Below, in pieces: positions 1 through 8,144 of a stretch of 49,918 nt of DNA. The notes below the pieces were generated by a model. The model was not told the DNA's origin. It was given only the letters and a program-made list of their open reading frames with translations, and did no database searches. Made by a program: the position numbers and the translations under genes. The DNA is from Aeromicrobium sp. PE09-221. GTDB lineage: Bacteria; Actinomycetota; Actinomycetes; Propionibacteriales; Nocardioidaceae. The DNA lies in NCBI RefSeq assembly GCF_002174305.1, contig NZ_MIJB01000035.1, forward strand, positions 1 through 49,918, written 5' to 3'. How positions within the stretch are numbered: position 1 is the first letter of the stretch; every line of letters begins with the position of its first letter.

Positions 1-2
1 AT

Positions 3-51
3 CAAGAGCCAGGACACGAGACTTCGGGTCATGTCGTCTGCAAGAGCCAGG
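3..51. repeat. 11-bp direct repeat at the truncated IS3 end
   Basis: The 11-mer CAAGAGCCAGG occurs at 3-13 and again at 41-51, 38 bp apart. The second copy sits exactly where the IS3 transposase reading frame stops resembling its family, so the repeat marks a recombination or insertion junction. What lies left of the window is unknown. Confidence 0.55.
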
Positions 52-775
52 CCGCGAAGAAGCTCTCCATGGCCGCGTTGTCGCCGGCAGCGCCGACCCG
101 TCCCATGGATCCGACCATGTTGTGACGGTTGAGCGCACGGACGAACTTCCGGCTTCGAAATTGCGATCCTCTGTCCGTGTGGACGATGCACCCGGCCACG
201 TCGCCGCGCCTGGCGAGGGCATTGTTGAGCGCCGCGACCGCGAGCCGGGACTTCATCCTCGAGTCGATCGAGTAGCCCACGATCCGGTTGGAGTAGACGT
301 CCTTGAACGCGCAGAGGTAGAGCTTCCCTTCGCCGGTGCGGTGTTCGGTGATGTCGCCGATCCACAACTCGTTCGGCCCATCGGCCTTGAACTCGTGCCG
401 GATCACGCCGTGCTCGTCGACCACGGCGCACAGGTCGTCGTGGACCGGTGGGCCGGGCTTCTTGGCCTTTCCGCGCTTGGGCTTGCCGAAGGCCGACCAC
501 CAGCCCAGCTCGGAGCAGATCCGCCACGCGGTCCGCTCCGCCATTGGCTCACCGGCATCACGGGCTTCGTCGACGAGGAACCGGTAACCGAACTCGGGGT
601 CGTCGCGGTGGGCGTCGAACAGGGCGTTGGCGCGGTAGGCCTGCTCGAGTTCGGCATCGGTGACCGGCTGACGCAGCCAACGGTAGTAGGGCTGGCGCGC
701 GATCTTGAGAACCCGGCACGTCACCGTGACGGGGATCCCGTCCTCGGCCAACTCGCGGACGAGCGGGTACGTCAT
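29..775 (-). pseudogene. IS3-family transposase OrfB, C-terminally truncated
   Basis: This is the DDE catalytic subunit of an IS3-family transposase, which would act with OrfA as a frameshift fusion to cut and join IS ends. The N-terminal HTH_21-like region is followed by an rve integrase core. The first Asp is in WIGDITEH, the second in VHTDRGSQF and the Glu in AAMESFF. After MESFFA the usual C-terminal 40-50 residues (normally about 290 aa in total) are replaced by a short unrelated tail ending at position 29. The break falls at the second copy of the 11-bp direct repeat. The start codon overlaps the orfA stop (ATGA), the normal IS3 arrangement. The element is probably immobile because both the C-terminus and the right end are missing here. 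Confidence 0.85.
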
Positions 776-1065
776 TTTCCCGGAAGGTTCGCCTGCGACA
801 GATAGGCGGCCGCGCGACGCAGGACCTCGTTCTCCTGCTCCAGCAGCCGAATCCTTTTCTTCAGCTCGCGGTTCTCGGCGTTCTCAGCCGCTGTCGCGCC
901 AGGCTTCACGCCGTCCTCGACGTCGGCGGTCTTCATCCAGTTCGTCAGGCACGACTCGCTGATGCCGAAGTCGGCAGCGATCTGCTTGAGATGAACGCCC
1001 GGCTCACGGTTCCTCGCGACACGAACCACGTCGTCGCGGAACTCCTTGGGGTACGGCTTCGGCAC
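772..1065 (-). CDS. IS3-family transposase OrfA
   Basis: This 97-residue protein is the DNA-binding half of an IS3-family transposase. An N-terminal helix-turn-helix of the transposase_8 type (begins MPKPYPKEFRDDVVRVAR) is followed by a leucine-zipper-like helix around residues 65-90 (LKKRIRLLEQENEVLRRAAAYL) that normally mediates multimerisation. The GTG start at 1065 is preceded by GGAAGG at good spacing. The stop overlaps the orfB start, and the heptamer GGGAAAA just before the stop would allow the -1 OrfAB fusion. The ORF itself is intact although its partner is truncated. Confidence 0.9.
   Translation of the reverse strand: MPKPYPKEFRDDVVRVARNREPGVHLKQIAADFGISESCLTNWMKTADVEDGVKPGATAAENAENRELKKRIRLLEQENEVLRRAAAYLSQANLPGK
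775..781 (-). promoter_or_regulatory. -1 programmed frameshift heptamer (GGGAAAA)
   Basis: The last codons of orfA read GGA AAA TGA preceded by G, giving a canonical X XXY YYZ slippery heptamer directly at the orfA/orfB overlap. IS3-family elements use such sites to make the OrfAB transposase. The site is visible in the sequence; its function is inferred from the family. Confidence 0.75.
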
Positions 1066-1201
1066 AGCAACATCCTTCCAGCGGCGCCCTTCAGCACCAC
1101 AAATCAGATGTCACCTATCCGTGCAGCAGACCCAGTCTGCGTGCTTGGCGCCGTAGTCACCTGTCGCTTCCGTGGATGGACTGGGTTCATCGCTACCGCC
1201 G
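1066..1201. other. IS3 left-end region and spacer
   Basis: This 136-bp stretch holds the upstream end of the IS3 element and the spacer to the next gene. The exact terminal inverted repeat cannot be assigned because the other IS end is missing. A terminus near 1105-1140 is likely. No gene is seen. Confidence 0.35.
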
Positions 1202-2200
1202 TCATAGGCTCGCGGCGACCAGCGCCTCGACCAGCTGCTCGGGTTTGAAGATCAGCTTGGTATCGAACCGCTCATCGAGCTTGTCGTCCTTATCGCGCGT
1301 CAGGGCTCGGACCCACTGTTGCTCGGTGAACACCAGGTCGCAGTAGACCGCGGGGACGGGAAGTTGGACGACGTCGATGAAGTCGTTCGCCTTCCAATTT
1401 TGATGCTGGGGCGGATGCAGGTGCTTGCTCACCCGCAGAGCGTTCGTCACCCGACGGGTGGGGAGGGACTGAACGAGTTGGAGCAGACCTACGCCACCCA
1501 AAGTCTCGGTCACTTCCGTGGCGCTGATGCCCGCGGCCGTGACCCGCTCACGGATGGCCGGGGCAATATCGTTGAAGTCCGAGTGGATGACCGCAGGGAG
1601 CAACTCAGCGCGCGACACCTTCCGCCGCGCGATCTCTTCAGCGATGCTGACTTCGTGCCGCACGAACAAGTCACCCCAGCGGAATAGGTCGAGTGGTAGG
1701 CCCGCGCGTGCGTGGGTGCTTGGACCTGGGCGCAGCAGTAGCTCTTCGAGCGGGCGGTCGATCGGAGTTCGGAGGTCGCTGCTCTTGTCTTCGGAGGCCG
1801 TCCGTTGGTCGGTCCGCCTCATGGAGTTGTGGACGCCGCCGGCAGTCAGGTGAGCGATGCCTCGTCCGAAGACGCGAGGCGCAGTCACATCGTTTGGCCG
1901 TCCGAAATGGGCGCGTAGGGCGATGTCGATCTCGTACTGAAGAAGTTGCTTGGGTGTGGTGATGGCGTCGAAGTCGGACAGCTCGATCATCGTGTCGACC
2001 AGGCGGTTCCTGGAGCCGTCGTTGTGGTTCTTGGCTGCCTCCCAGTACCGATACAGATCGAGGGGGAACGATGCCACTTCGTGCGCCCTTGCGGCCCGGC
2101 ACATCTCGAGTGCATCGCGGTAGCGCTCGCCGCCGGTCCGGCCATGCGCTGCTCTGGCGAGACCGATCCATGCGAACTGATCGAGGTAGACGTGAAGCAC
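1202..2200 (-). CDS. PIN-like nuclease domain protein (putative)
   Basis: This 332-residue protein begins with YLDQFAWIGLARA, the beta-strand plus Asp signature of PIN-like nucleases. It ends with an NDFIDVVQLPVPAVYCDLV block that resembles the distal PIN acidic motif (Asp residues before and after a Pro-x-x-x-Asp turn). The roughly 250 residues between are mostly helical and unrecognised, so it is longer than a classic VapC toxin (about 130 aa). A metal-dependent RNase or DNase role is therefore inferred. The GTG start at 2200 has GAGGG just upstream. It follows the larger nuclease-like gene on the same strand after a 139-bp gap, which suggests a two-gene defence unit. No antitoxin-like neighbour is evident. 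Confidence 0.5.
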   Translation of the reverse strand: MLHVYLDQFAWIGLARAAHGRTGGERYRDALEMCRAARAHEVASFPLDLYRYWEAAKNHNDGSRNRLVDTMIELSDFDAITTPKQLLQYEIDIALRAHFGRPNDVTAPRVFGRGIAHLTAGGVHNSMRRTDQRTASEDKSSDLRTPIDRPLEELLLRPGPSTHARAGLPLDLFRWGDLFVRHEVSIAEEIARRKVSRAELLPAVIHSDFNDIAPAIRERVTAAGISATEVTETLGGVGLLQLVQSLPTRRVTNALRVSKHLHPPQHQNWKANDFIDVVQLPVPAVYCDLVFTEQQWVRALTRDKDDKLDERFDTKLIFKPEQLVEALVAASL

Positions 2201-2339
2201 GGGACCCTCAGATCACAACGGAGCACATGCTCGAACTCACATCCACGGACATGCTCTCCCCCCTGGGCTAGTCATAACTGCACTGTCAGTCGCGGCTTCT
2301 TCATGGGCGTCCCCCAGGTCCTGCGATCGCCGACAGAAT

Positions 2340-5300
2340 CTAGGCGGACTCGCTGGCATCGCGGGCTCGGTGGTCCTTGTTGCCGTGGTCGGTGGGGATG
2401 TCGAGCAGTGTGAGCAGGTTTCCGTCCTTGTCGATGCAGTCGAGTAGGTCACGGTGTGGGATGTCATCGATGGCGTATCTGAACCGGCGGGTCAGGAGGT
2501 CACGCATCGCGTTCTCGCCGGGAGCTTCGGGCCGTCCGCGGAGGTTCCACCGGCGGGCGACTGACACCGTCTGAGTGAAGATGTGCATGTCGACGACGTC
2601 GTCGGTGAACTCTGATAAAGGCATCGTCGGGGAAGCTGATGTCTCCGGTTCGCGGGCAAGGTCAAACGCTCGCCGGGGGTCGCCTACACCGGGTCGTAGT
2701 CCCGCTCGCTTCATCCGCCAGTTCATGGAGGTGTTGACTAGAGCGACGAGAATTTGCCAGTCGAGCCAACCATCATTGCGTAGTCTCACGATGGTCGCTC
2801 GCCCGGCTTGATCAGACAACAGTCGTGGGAGCGTGAACCGCAGGGCCTCATTGGCCACTTCATACCGTTCGCGGATGGCCTGAAGCGACTCATCGCGGTC
2901 ATAGCCCGGACCTGTAACGGTTGAGGCCGGCAAGTGCTCACACTCGGTGGGTTGAAAGGCGTCGGAGGACGACGGCCTGCTTGCGTCAGCGCATCGGGCG
3001 TAGTGATCGTCGTCCAGTAGGGCGGCAGTCTCCTCGTAGGGGCGACCGATAGACACCTTGTGCATGAGGCCGCCTCTGAACAAGGGTTCTAGGAGGTCCT
3101 GGAGTTCGTCTGGTGGGCGGACATGGACGGCGTGGAGCAGTTGGTAGCACATCGCGAGGATCGCCCTGTTGTGCGCTTCGGGGTCCGTCAGCGAGTTCGA
3201 TAGGGCAACGTTAGCCAGGACCTCGGGCGCTGAGTCGTCGATGTCGATCGAGTCGTCTTCTCGGCTGGCGCCGGGTCTCACGTCCACCGTGACCCGAATT
3301 GTGCTCTTGATCAGGACCGGGTTCATCGGTGCGATGTCAGCCAAGAGGACCTGGAGCGCGGCGACGAAGCCCTCGGCGGTCAGCACCGTCTCTCGGTTGT
3401 TGTCGAACTGGAAGGTCCAGCGGACGCCGAGGGCTTGGAAGTCGATGAGTCGTCTGTGGCCGACATCGCCGAGGAGTGGGCCAGCAAGCTGCTCGGCGGC
3501 GCGAGCTTGGAACTCGTGCTCGGTCATGTCGAACCGCGAGTCGTCGTGCTCGATGACTTCGACCAACTGTTCGTACCAGTTAGTCGTCTTGTGGGCTGCT
3601 TCGATAAGTGGTTCAAGATCGGGCCAGAATGTGCGGATGCCGGCTAGCTCCAAGGTGGCGTTGGTGTCGTGTGCTGCGAGGTCGGGGTGTTTGTCGTAGT
3701 CGAATGGATCGGTCAGCATCTGGGCGCGCGCCAGGAGTGCGACCTCGGTGAGTCGGGCAGCGTCGACCCAGGTGCCGGCCTGCTGGGCGTACTTGGCTGT
3801 CTCCAGCAGGGCCTTGGGCACGTGCACCTGCACGTCGATGTCGTCGCTCATCATCGCCAGGGCAGCGGCGGTGCACGCGTACATCTTGGCCGCGTACATC
3901 AACCCGAGGCTGGCGTATAGCGAGCCCAGGTAGCGCATCGTGAGGATGGAACCGTAGATGGTGTCCCCGTTGAACCACTTTGCTTTCGCGTTGTGCAGCT
4001 CGGCCAGAGCCTTCAGGGGCTGACCAGCCCTCACGAAGGCCATCCCGCGATCGCGGCATCGCTCGGCGGTGGCGGCGTCGCCCTGTACTTGGGCCAGTAC
4101 GATGTCGAAGCCGTCACGGACCTTTTCGTAGTTGGTGTGCCCGGAGGCTGCTGGCGCGTACATCGTGAACAGACGCGCGAGTTCGCTGGACGAGTAGGCG
4201 CGAGCCCGCGGCAGTAGGTCGACCAGCTGCGTCAGATAGGACATCGCCGCGTCGAAGTCGAACAGGTGCGACACCGGCAATGCCGAGGTATCGATGGCGG
4301 ACTTGTCGAGTCTCACTCCGACGTTGGAGGCAACCGCGGCAGGTGGGGGCTTGCCGTCAGTCGTCTCGATGCCCTCCCAGTCCGGTACCAGGTGGGCGAA
4401 CGCAAGTGTTCCCGTCAAGGTCGCCGACCGCACCGGATGCGTCACCGAATCGGTGGCGTCGAGCAGGTTGACGAGGTGCGACCGTAGCCGCAGCATCGCA
4501 GCACTGATCTCGGATGCCTCGGCCTTCGCGACCCCGGTCATCCACATCGTCCCCCAGTACGAGCAGAGCGTCACAGCATCGTCAACGATGTTCGGCCGGG
4601 TGCTCGTACACGCGTAGTCAACGGCGCGACGAACCAAGTCCTCGATTCCGGTCGCGACGCCCATGCCCCGGAACCGCGCGATAGCCATCTCGTAGCACGC
4701 TCGGAACACCAACTCGGTGTCCAAGCCATCTGCGGAGTCAGCCAGGAACGCCCCCATGAAGTCCAACCACTCCGGCAAGTCGGCATTCGCGTGCTCATCC
4801 CAGGTCGCGTGTCGAAGTCCGTGAGTGATCTCGCCCTGTACCGCCGGCGTCAGGGCTACTGGCCCATGGTTGCGACGCAACCCATCGATCAGATCCGCGT
4901 ACCACTGCGGTGCCGGCTCGTCCTCCGGCGTGGGGACCAGATGCGAAGGCAGTTCGAGGTAGTGCCGCGCGACCCACACCAAGTCTGCCTCGGCGAGGAA
5001 CGTCGCAATATCACCGCCGCAGAAGATGTCCAGGGTCACTCCGTAGGACTCGCGGGCGGTCCGCTGGAGGTCGTGGGTCACGCCCTCGGAGATGGGGTGC
5101 ACGCTGAAGAATGCGACGTGGTCAACGTCAGCCGCATCGTCGGCGCAGATGCCGGCGAGGTCACTGAGAACCTTCTGCTTCAGACTTCCGCTTTGGACGG
5201 TGCAGGCCACCACCACCGGCGACGTAGAGGCCGCAGCCGCGAAGCCTGCCGAGTGCGGCAGCTCGCTCGGGAGGCGGGTTGTGAACGTCTCCGCGTCTCG

Positions 5301-5474
5301 CTGCTGATCGCCGCCCGAACTGACAGGCCCGGTCGCGATCAAGATGTTCGAGCTGATCCGCTTCTGAGCAACCCGCGTAGCGATCTCCTCGAACCGATGA
5401 TGCTCGTTCCGCGACGAGAGCTCGTCCAGGCGGAACCGGATGTACGCCTCCGTCTCAGGGATGTGCTCAGTCAC
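2340..5474 (-). CDS. Large protein with N-terminal restriction-nuclease-like domain and helical repeats
   Basis: I chose the GTG start at 5474 because AAGGGAG lies at good spacing; the open frame runs further upstream but looks non-coding there. The protein is 1044 residues. Residues 1-170 look like a PD-(D/E)xK nuclease fold: Glu29/Glu30 in HHRFEEIA, GGDQQRD at about 54-60, then a hydrophobic strand with VVVACTVQ and LKQK near 87-101. This is followed by the alternating strands (VDHVAFFSVHPISE..., LDIFCGGDIATFL) usually seen after effector nuclease domains in defence proteins. Residues about 200-1040 are rich in helices. Several stretches, such as MRYLGSLYASLGLMYAAKMY and AKYAQQAGTWVDAARL, resemble TPR-like repeats. 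No ATPase motif is seen. I do not recognise a named family. An anti-phage sensor/effector role is inferred from the architecture and the neighbouring PIN-like gene. Confidence 0.5.
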   Translation of the reverse strand: MTEHIPETEAYIRFRLDELSSRNEHHRFEEIATRVAQKRISSNILIATGPVSSGGDQQRDAETFTTRLPSELPHSAGFAAAASTSPVVVACTVQSGSLKQKVLSDLAGICADDAADVDHVAFFSVHPISEGVTHDLQRTARESYGVTLDIFCGGDIATFLAEADLVWVARHYLELPSHLVPTPEDEPAPQWYADLIDGLRRNHGPVALTPAVQGEITHGLRHATWDEHANADLPEWLDFMGAFLADSADGLDTELVFRACYEMAIARFRGMGVATGIEDLVRRAVDYACTSTRPNIVDDAVTLCSYWGTMWMTGVAKAEASEISAAMLRLRSHLVNLLDATDSVTHPVRSATLTGTLAFAHLVPDWEGIETTDGKPPPAAVASNVGVRLDKSAIDTSALPVSHLFDFDAAMSYLTQLVDLLPRARAYSSSELARLFTMYAPAASGHTNYEKVRDGFDIVLAQVQGDAATAERCRDRGMAFVRAGQPLKALAELHNAKAKWFNGDTIYGSILTMRYLGSLYASLGLMYAAKMYACTAAALAMMSDDIDVQVHVPKALLETAKYAQQAGTWVDAARLTEVALLARAQMLTDPFDYDKHPDLAAHDTNATLELAGIRTFWPDLEPLIEAAHKTTNWYEQLVEVIEHDDSRFDMTEHEFQARAAEQLAGPLLGDVGHRRLIDFQALGVRWTFQFDNNRETVLTAEGFVAALQVLLADIAPMNPVLIKSTIRVTVDVRPGASREDDSIDIDDSAPEVLANVALSNSLTDPEAHNRAILAMCYQLLHAVHVRPPDELQDLLEPLFRGGLMHKVSIGRPYEETAALLDDDHYARCADASRPSSSDAFQPTECEHLPASTVTGPGYDRDESLQAIRERYEVANEALRFTLPRLLSDQAGRATIVRLRNDGWLDWQILVALVNTSMNWRMKRAGLRPGVGDPRRAFDLAREPETSASPTMPLSEFTDDVVDMHIFTQTVSVARRWNLRGRPEAPGENAMRDLLTRRFRYAIDDIPHRDLLDCIDKDGNLLTLLDIPTDHGNKDHRARDASESA

Positions 5475-5634
5475 AGCTCTATTCTCCCTTACGGTTCCGA
5501 CGTGCAACGGGTGCGCAGCTGTCACCTCCCCGAGGCTCGTCGATGTCGGTCGGCTCCTCATCGTGCGGAGCGCGGTGCCACACCGGCTGCTGGTGCGCCG
5601 GCGATGTCCGTGGCTGCGGATAGCGTCATGGCTC

Positions 5635-6159
5635 ATGGATGCAACTACCACAGCGCTACTAATCTCTGCGGTGTCGCTGCTGTTGGCGGGCCTATCGCTT
5701 GGCTGGCAGATCGCTCAGTGGCTGCTGTCAGCCGGCCGAGCCAAGGCGGCCCTGATGCATGGACTGATGCAGGGCACAGGTGCCTACGTCGGGCCCGTCG
5801 GCAAGGGCGGGAGTCCATTCGACTTGGACAAGCTTCGACGGCAAGGCATCGATGGGCCACCGGTGGTCGGTATCCAGGTCGTCAATCATGGACGGGCGCC
5901 GCTGTCAGTGGAGCGGGTGTCGCTGTGCACGCGGGGCGGAGTCATGCAGTTCGTCCCGATCGGTGACGTGCTCGGTCCCGAATTGCCGTACCGTCTCGAA
6001 CCTGGTACAAACGCAAGCTGGTACGTGACCGAGGACAACGCCGCCCGTCTTGCGCACAGTTCTCGCGAGGCCTTGGGCGAACCGGTCATCGGTGTGTACA
6101 TGACCGCTCAGTTGGGCACCGGCAAGACCGTCAAGACACCGCATACGCTACGCCTATAG
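5635..6159 (+). CDS. Small single-pass membrane protein, hypothetical
   Basis: This 174-residue protein starts at the ATG that immediately precedes a clear hydrophobic helix (ALLISAVSLLLAGLSLGWQI, residues 7-26). The helix is followed by a basic stretch and a soluble C-terminal domain rich in beta-strand pattern (VVGIQVVNHGRAPLSVERVSL, then a proline/glycine turn and GVYMTAQLGTGK). The layout suggests an anchored, cytoplasmic immunoglobulin-like or stress-sensing domain of the kind common in actinobacterial accessory regions. It is divergent from the nuclease-like gene (161 bp between starts) and convergent with the HEPN-like gene. I assign no specific function. Confidence 0.55.
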   Translation: MDATTTALLISAVSLLLAGLSLGWQIAQWLLSAGRAKAALMHGLMQGTGAYVGPVGKGGSPFDLDKLRRQGIDGPPVVGIQVVNHGRAPLSVERVSLCTRGGVMQFVPIGDVLGPELPYRLEPGTNASWYVTEDNAARLAHSSREALGEPVIGVYMTAQLGTGKTVKTPHTLRL

Positions 6160-6175
6160 ACGGCGCCAGAATCCG

Positions 6176-6646
6176 CTACTCAACGATCTGTGATCGTTCA
6201 GCCAGGTAGTCGTCGGCGGTGGCGAGAAACGCCCGATAGAGGGTTCTCGCGGCGTCATGCGAACCATCGATCGGGAACTCGATGCCGAGCCAACGCCAGA
6301 CAAGGCCCTGACTGCTGTACTCGCCAAGGCTCCATGCCTGAAGTTGTTGGCGCACGATGCCGGCCGCGCGCCCTCGCCCGATGGTGTAATCGTCAAAGTG
6401 CTCTGCGACGTTTCGAAGCGTCTTGAGCGAAGGCACTGCTTCATCGAAGGCAGTGAGGCGTTCGACGAGCACTCCCTGAAGTTCCTGAACGCGTGTCGTG
6501 AAGCCTATGGCGCGGCGTAGTCGGGTGAGCGCTACTAACAGAAAGTGGAGGTCTATCTCCTGCCGCCAGACTTCGTTGCCGGGAGCGCTGGGATCGACGA
6601 CAGGATGTGTCACCCGGCGATGCTGCATGTACGCCGCGTTGATCAC
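6176..6646 (-). CDS. HEPN-like protein, putative RNase toxin
   Basis: This 156-residue all-helical protein contains R78-N-V-A-E-H83. This matches the HEPN catalytic motif (Arg, polar residue, three residues, His) inside the amphipathic segment SLKTLRNVAEHFDDY. An upstream helix (DLHFLLVALTRLRRAI) and downstream helices fit the HEPN bundle. HEPN proteins are commonly ribonucleases in toxin-antitoxin and abortive-infection systems. I chose the GTG start at 6646 because it overlaps the TGA of the preceding 37-codon ORF (GTGA), a translational-coupling arrangement. The frame stays open upstream with unlikely sequence. Alternatively the two ORFs are one gene split by a frameshift. Function is inferred. 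Confidence 0.5.
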   Translation of the reverse strand: MINAAYMQHRRVTHPVVDPSAPGNEVWRQEIDLHFLLVALTRLRRAIGFTTRVQELQGVLVERLTAFDEAVPSLKTLRNVAEHFDDYTIGRGRAAGIVRQQLQAWSLGEYSSQGLVWRWLGIEFPIDGSHDAARTLYRAFLATADDYLAERSQIVE

Positions 6647-6756
6647 GTGGTTGCTTCCGTACGCATGCGCCCGACAAGCGCCGCGTCGGTAATCGGCGTC
6701 TGCTGCGCCTCCGCGAACTCGTTCAGCAGCGCTCGTGCGTGCTCTGGCAGGGTCAT
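6643..6756 (-). CDS. 37-residue ORF overlapping the HEPN-like gene
   Basis: This ORF starts at the ATG at 6756 and encodes a short acidic/helical peptide (MTLPEHARALLNEFAEAQQ...) ending in TGA that overlaps the GTG of the HEPN-like gene by four bases. Its composition is protein-like, unlike the other frames here. It may be a small partner of the HEPN-like protein, or the true N-terminus of that protein displaced by one frameshift. I see no strong Shine-Dalgarno sequence. Confidence 0.4.
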   Translation of the reverse strand: MTLPEHARALLNEFAEAQQTPITDAALVGRMRTEATT

Positions 6757-6799
6757 ACTTGCGCCTGACCCGCATTTGCCCACGGCGCTCACCAGGCGA

Positions 6800-7306
6800 C
6801 TACCCCTCGTCGGGCTTGGGCAGGACCTGCGCAAGGTCGTCTTCGACGTCGAGACCGTGCGCGGCGGCGATGACCGCGATCTGCATGCCAACGCCGGTGC
6901 GGAGCTCTCCAAGCGCCTCGCCGAACCAGTAGTCGTGCATAGCCCATCGCTGATCGCGGAATAGGTGTCGTTGGCGCGCTGCCTGGTCGGCGGGGTCTTC
7001 GACGGCTCCGACGCGCTCTAGGAAACGGACGCAGAAGCGACGCATCACCCGGAGCGGACCGCTCAGCTCCGCGCCGATCCCACCCGCCGAGAGCACCTTG
7101 GTCAGGTAGTCACGGATGTCGATCACCGAGGCCACGCACTGCTCGGGAACTTCGTTGGTGTAGGTCGAGAACAGCACGCGTCGTACTTCGACGAAGGCGA
7201 TGACAGCGCGAGCGACAGTGATGTCGGCGGTCGCCGGCGACCACGAGACACCGAAGATCGGCGTACTCACACCGTTGACACGTGCCACGATCTCGGAGAA
7301 CTTCAC
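6800..7306 (-). CDS. DUF6650-type protein
   Basis: The core reads KFSEIVARVNGVSTPIFGVSW followed by VARAVIAFVEVRRVLFSTYTNEVPEQC. This resembles the conserved N-terminal pattern I associate with DUF6650 proteins, which have no established activity. The GTG at 7306 places the conserved block at the N-terminus as in relatives. An ATG at 7369 would add 21 residues of poor resemblance. The protein is about 168 residues with a helical C-terminus (WAMHDYWFGEALGELRTGVGM). Similar proteins occur beside defence and mobile genes. It is in the same orientation as the membrane protein upstream (93-bp gap) and the HEPN pair downstream (43-bp gap), so a four-gene operon is plausible. Confidence 0.5.
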   Translation of the reverse strand: MKFSEIVARVNGVSTPIFGVSWSPATADITVARAVIAFVEVRRVLFSTYTNEVPEQCVASVIDIRDYLTKVLSAGGIGAELSGPLRVMRRFCVRFLERVGAVEDPADQAARQRHLFRDQRWAMHDYWFGEALGELRTGVGMQIAVIAAAHGLDVEDDLAQVLPKPDEG

Positions 7307-7319
7307 ACTCTCGAGTGTG
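7304..7319. promoter_or_regulatory. 16-bp palindrome at the DUF6650-type start
   Basis: The arms CACACTC and GAGTGTG (2-bp spacer) form a perfect inverted repeat overlapping the proposed GTG start at 7304-7306. It could be an operator for a leaderless transcript or a chance repeat. Only the palindrome itself is seen. Confidence 0.3.
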
Positions 7320-7398
7320 GCACCCGGCGGATCAGTTGACCCCTTGGACGCGCCCGTCGCCCAGTCCATCGAAACGCTGCACACCGCGTACTCGAAAC

Positions 7399-7761
7399 CT
7401 AGGCAGGCACGGATACCTGTGAGTCGGAGCGGTCGCGTGCCGCCTCGCGGCGCCGAACAATCGCTTCCTGAGTTCGGGCGCGGATCAGGAGCGTGAGGCT
7501 GACCGGTCCCATGGTGATGAACTTCATTGCGTTCCAGATTGCCCACAGCACTACCAGATGCAGCGAGCCTGGGGCGCCCTGATCGAGAGCGTTGGCGCAG
7601 ATGCTCGCGATCAGTAGGTAGGGCGCGGCGAGGAGCATCGCGGGGACGCCCCACTTCAAGTTGGGTCGGTGTCGGATCGTGTCGAGCAGCCGGTTGGTCG
7701 GCATGTAGCGGCGCAGGTAGTAGCGGGCGTGGGCGCTGAGCGTCCAGATCAGGCGGATCAT
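7399..7761 (-). CDS. Small membrane protein of an accessory-region family
   Basis: This 120-residue protein starts at the ATG at 7761 with GAGAGG at good spacing. The N-terminus is basic and aromatic (MIRLIWTLSAHARYYLRRYMPTN) and is followed by two hydrophobic segments (WGVPAMLLAAPYLLIASICA and LHLVVLWAIWNAMKF) and a highly basic C-terminus. Close relatives are often mislabelled sulfate permease, but the length and absence of transporter motifs make that unlikely. It is the first gene of a minus-strand set that includes the DUF6650-type and HEPN-like genes. Function unknown. Confidence 0.5.
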   Translation of the reverse strand: MIRLIWTLSAHARYYLRRYMPTNRLLDTIRHRPNLKWGVPAMLLAAPYLLIASICANALDQGAPGSLHLVVLWAIWNAMKFITMGPVSLTLLIRARTQEAIVRRREAARDRSDSQVSVPA

Positions 7762-8144
7762 GGCGGGCCTCTCGTCACACGTGTCTCTCCGTCGAGGAGG
7801 CAGTACGTGTATGAGCGCCCAAGCTGGGCCGTCCCGAAGGACCCGCAATCGAGGAGAACCTGCCTCGGCGTCCACTGTACGCCCGAGCCCGGACACGCGG
7901 AACCCACCCGTTCACCGGGCCACACCCAGGTGGCGGGGGTGGCCGGACGCGTGAGTGCGCCACGGCACCGTCGCGCACTTGCGCTGGATCGATGACGGTC
8001 CCGCGCACGAAGTGGCTTTCCCTGCGCGACACGGCCTCAGGGGCCGCGACCGATCACCATCAGCATCCATACTTGGAACGGAGGAGTTGTGCGTCGGCAC
8101 GGCCCGAAGGCACTTCGCGGACCTGGAACAAAGGGGTGCCCGCT
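7762..8144. other. Divergent intergenic region
   Basis: This 383-bp region lies between the minus-strand membrane gene and the plus-strand helicase gene and should carry both promoters. It contains arms AGTGCGC and GCGCACT separated by 12 bp near 7955-7980. Short open frames exist, but none has a ribosome-binding site or a recognisable product. Confidence 0.4.

Noticed and set aside
3822..3830. GTGCACCTG inside the 1044-aa protein gene
   Set aside because: It is in coding sequence (encoding part of VQVHVP on the opposite strand) and far from any start, so I treat it as chance.
5475..5651. Upstream extension of the 1044-aa nuclease-like protein
   Set aside because: The extra residues are low-complexity, and the GTG at 5474 has a clear Shine-Dalgarno sequence.
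7992..8144. Upstream extension of the helicase reading frame
   Set aside because: The sequence before 8145 does not look coding, and the GTG at 8145 has AAAGGGG at proper spacing.
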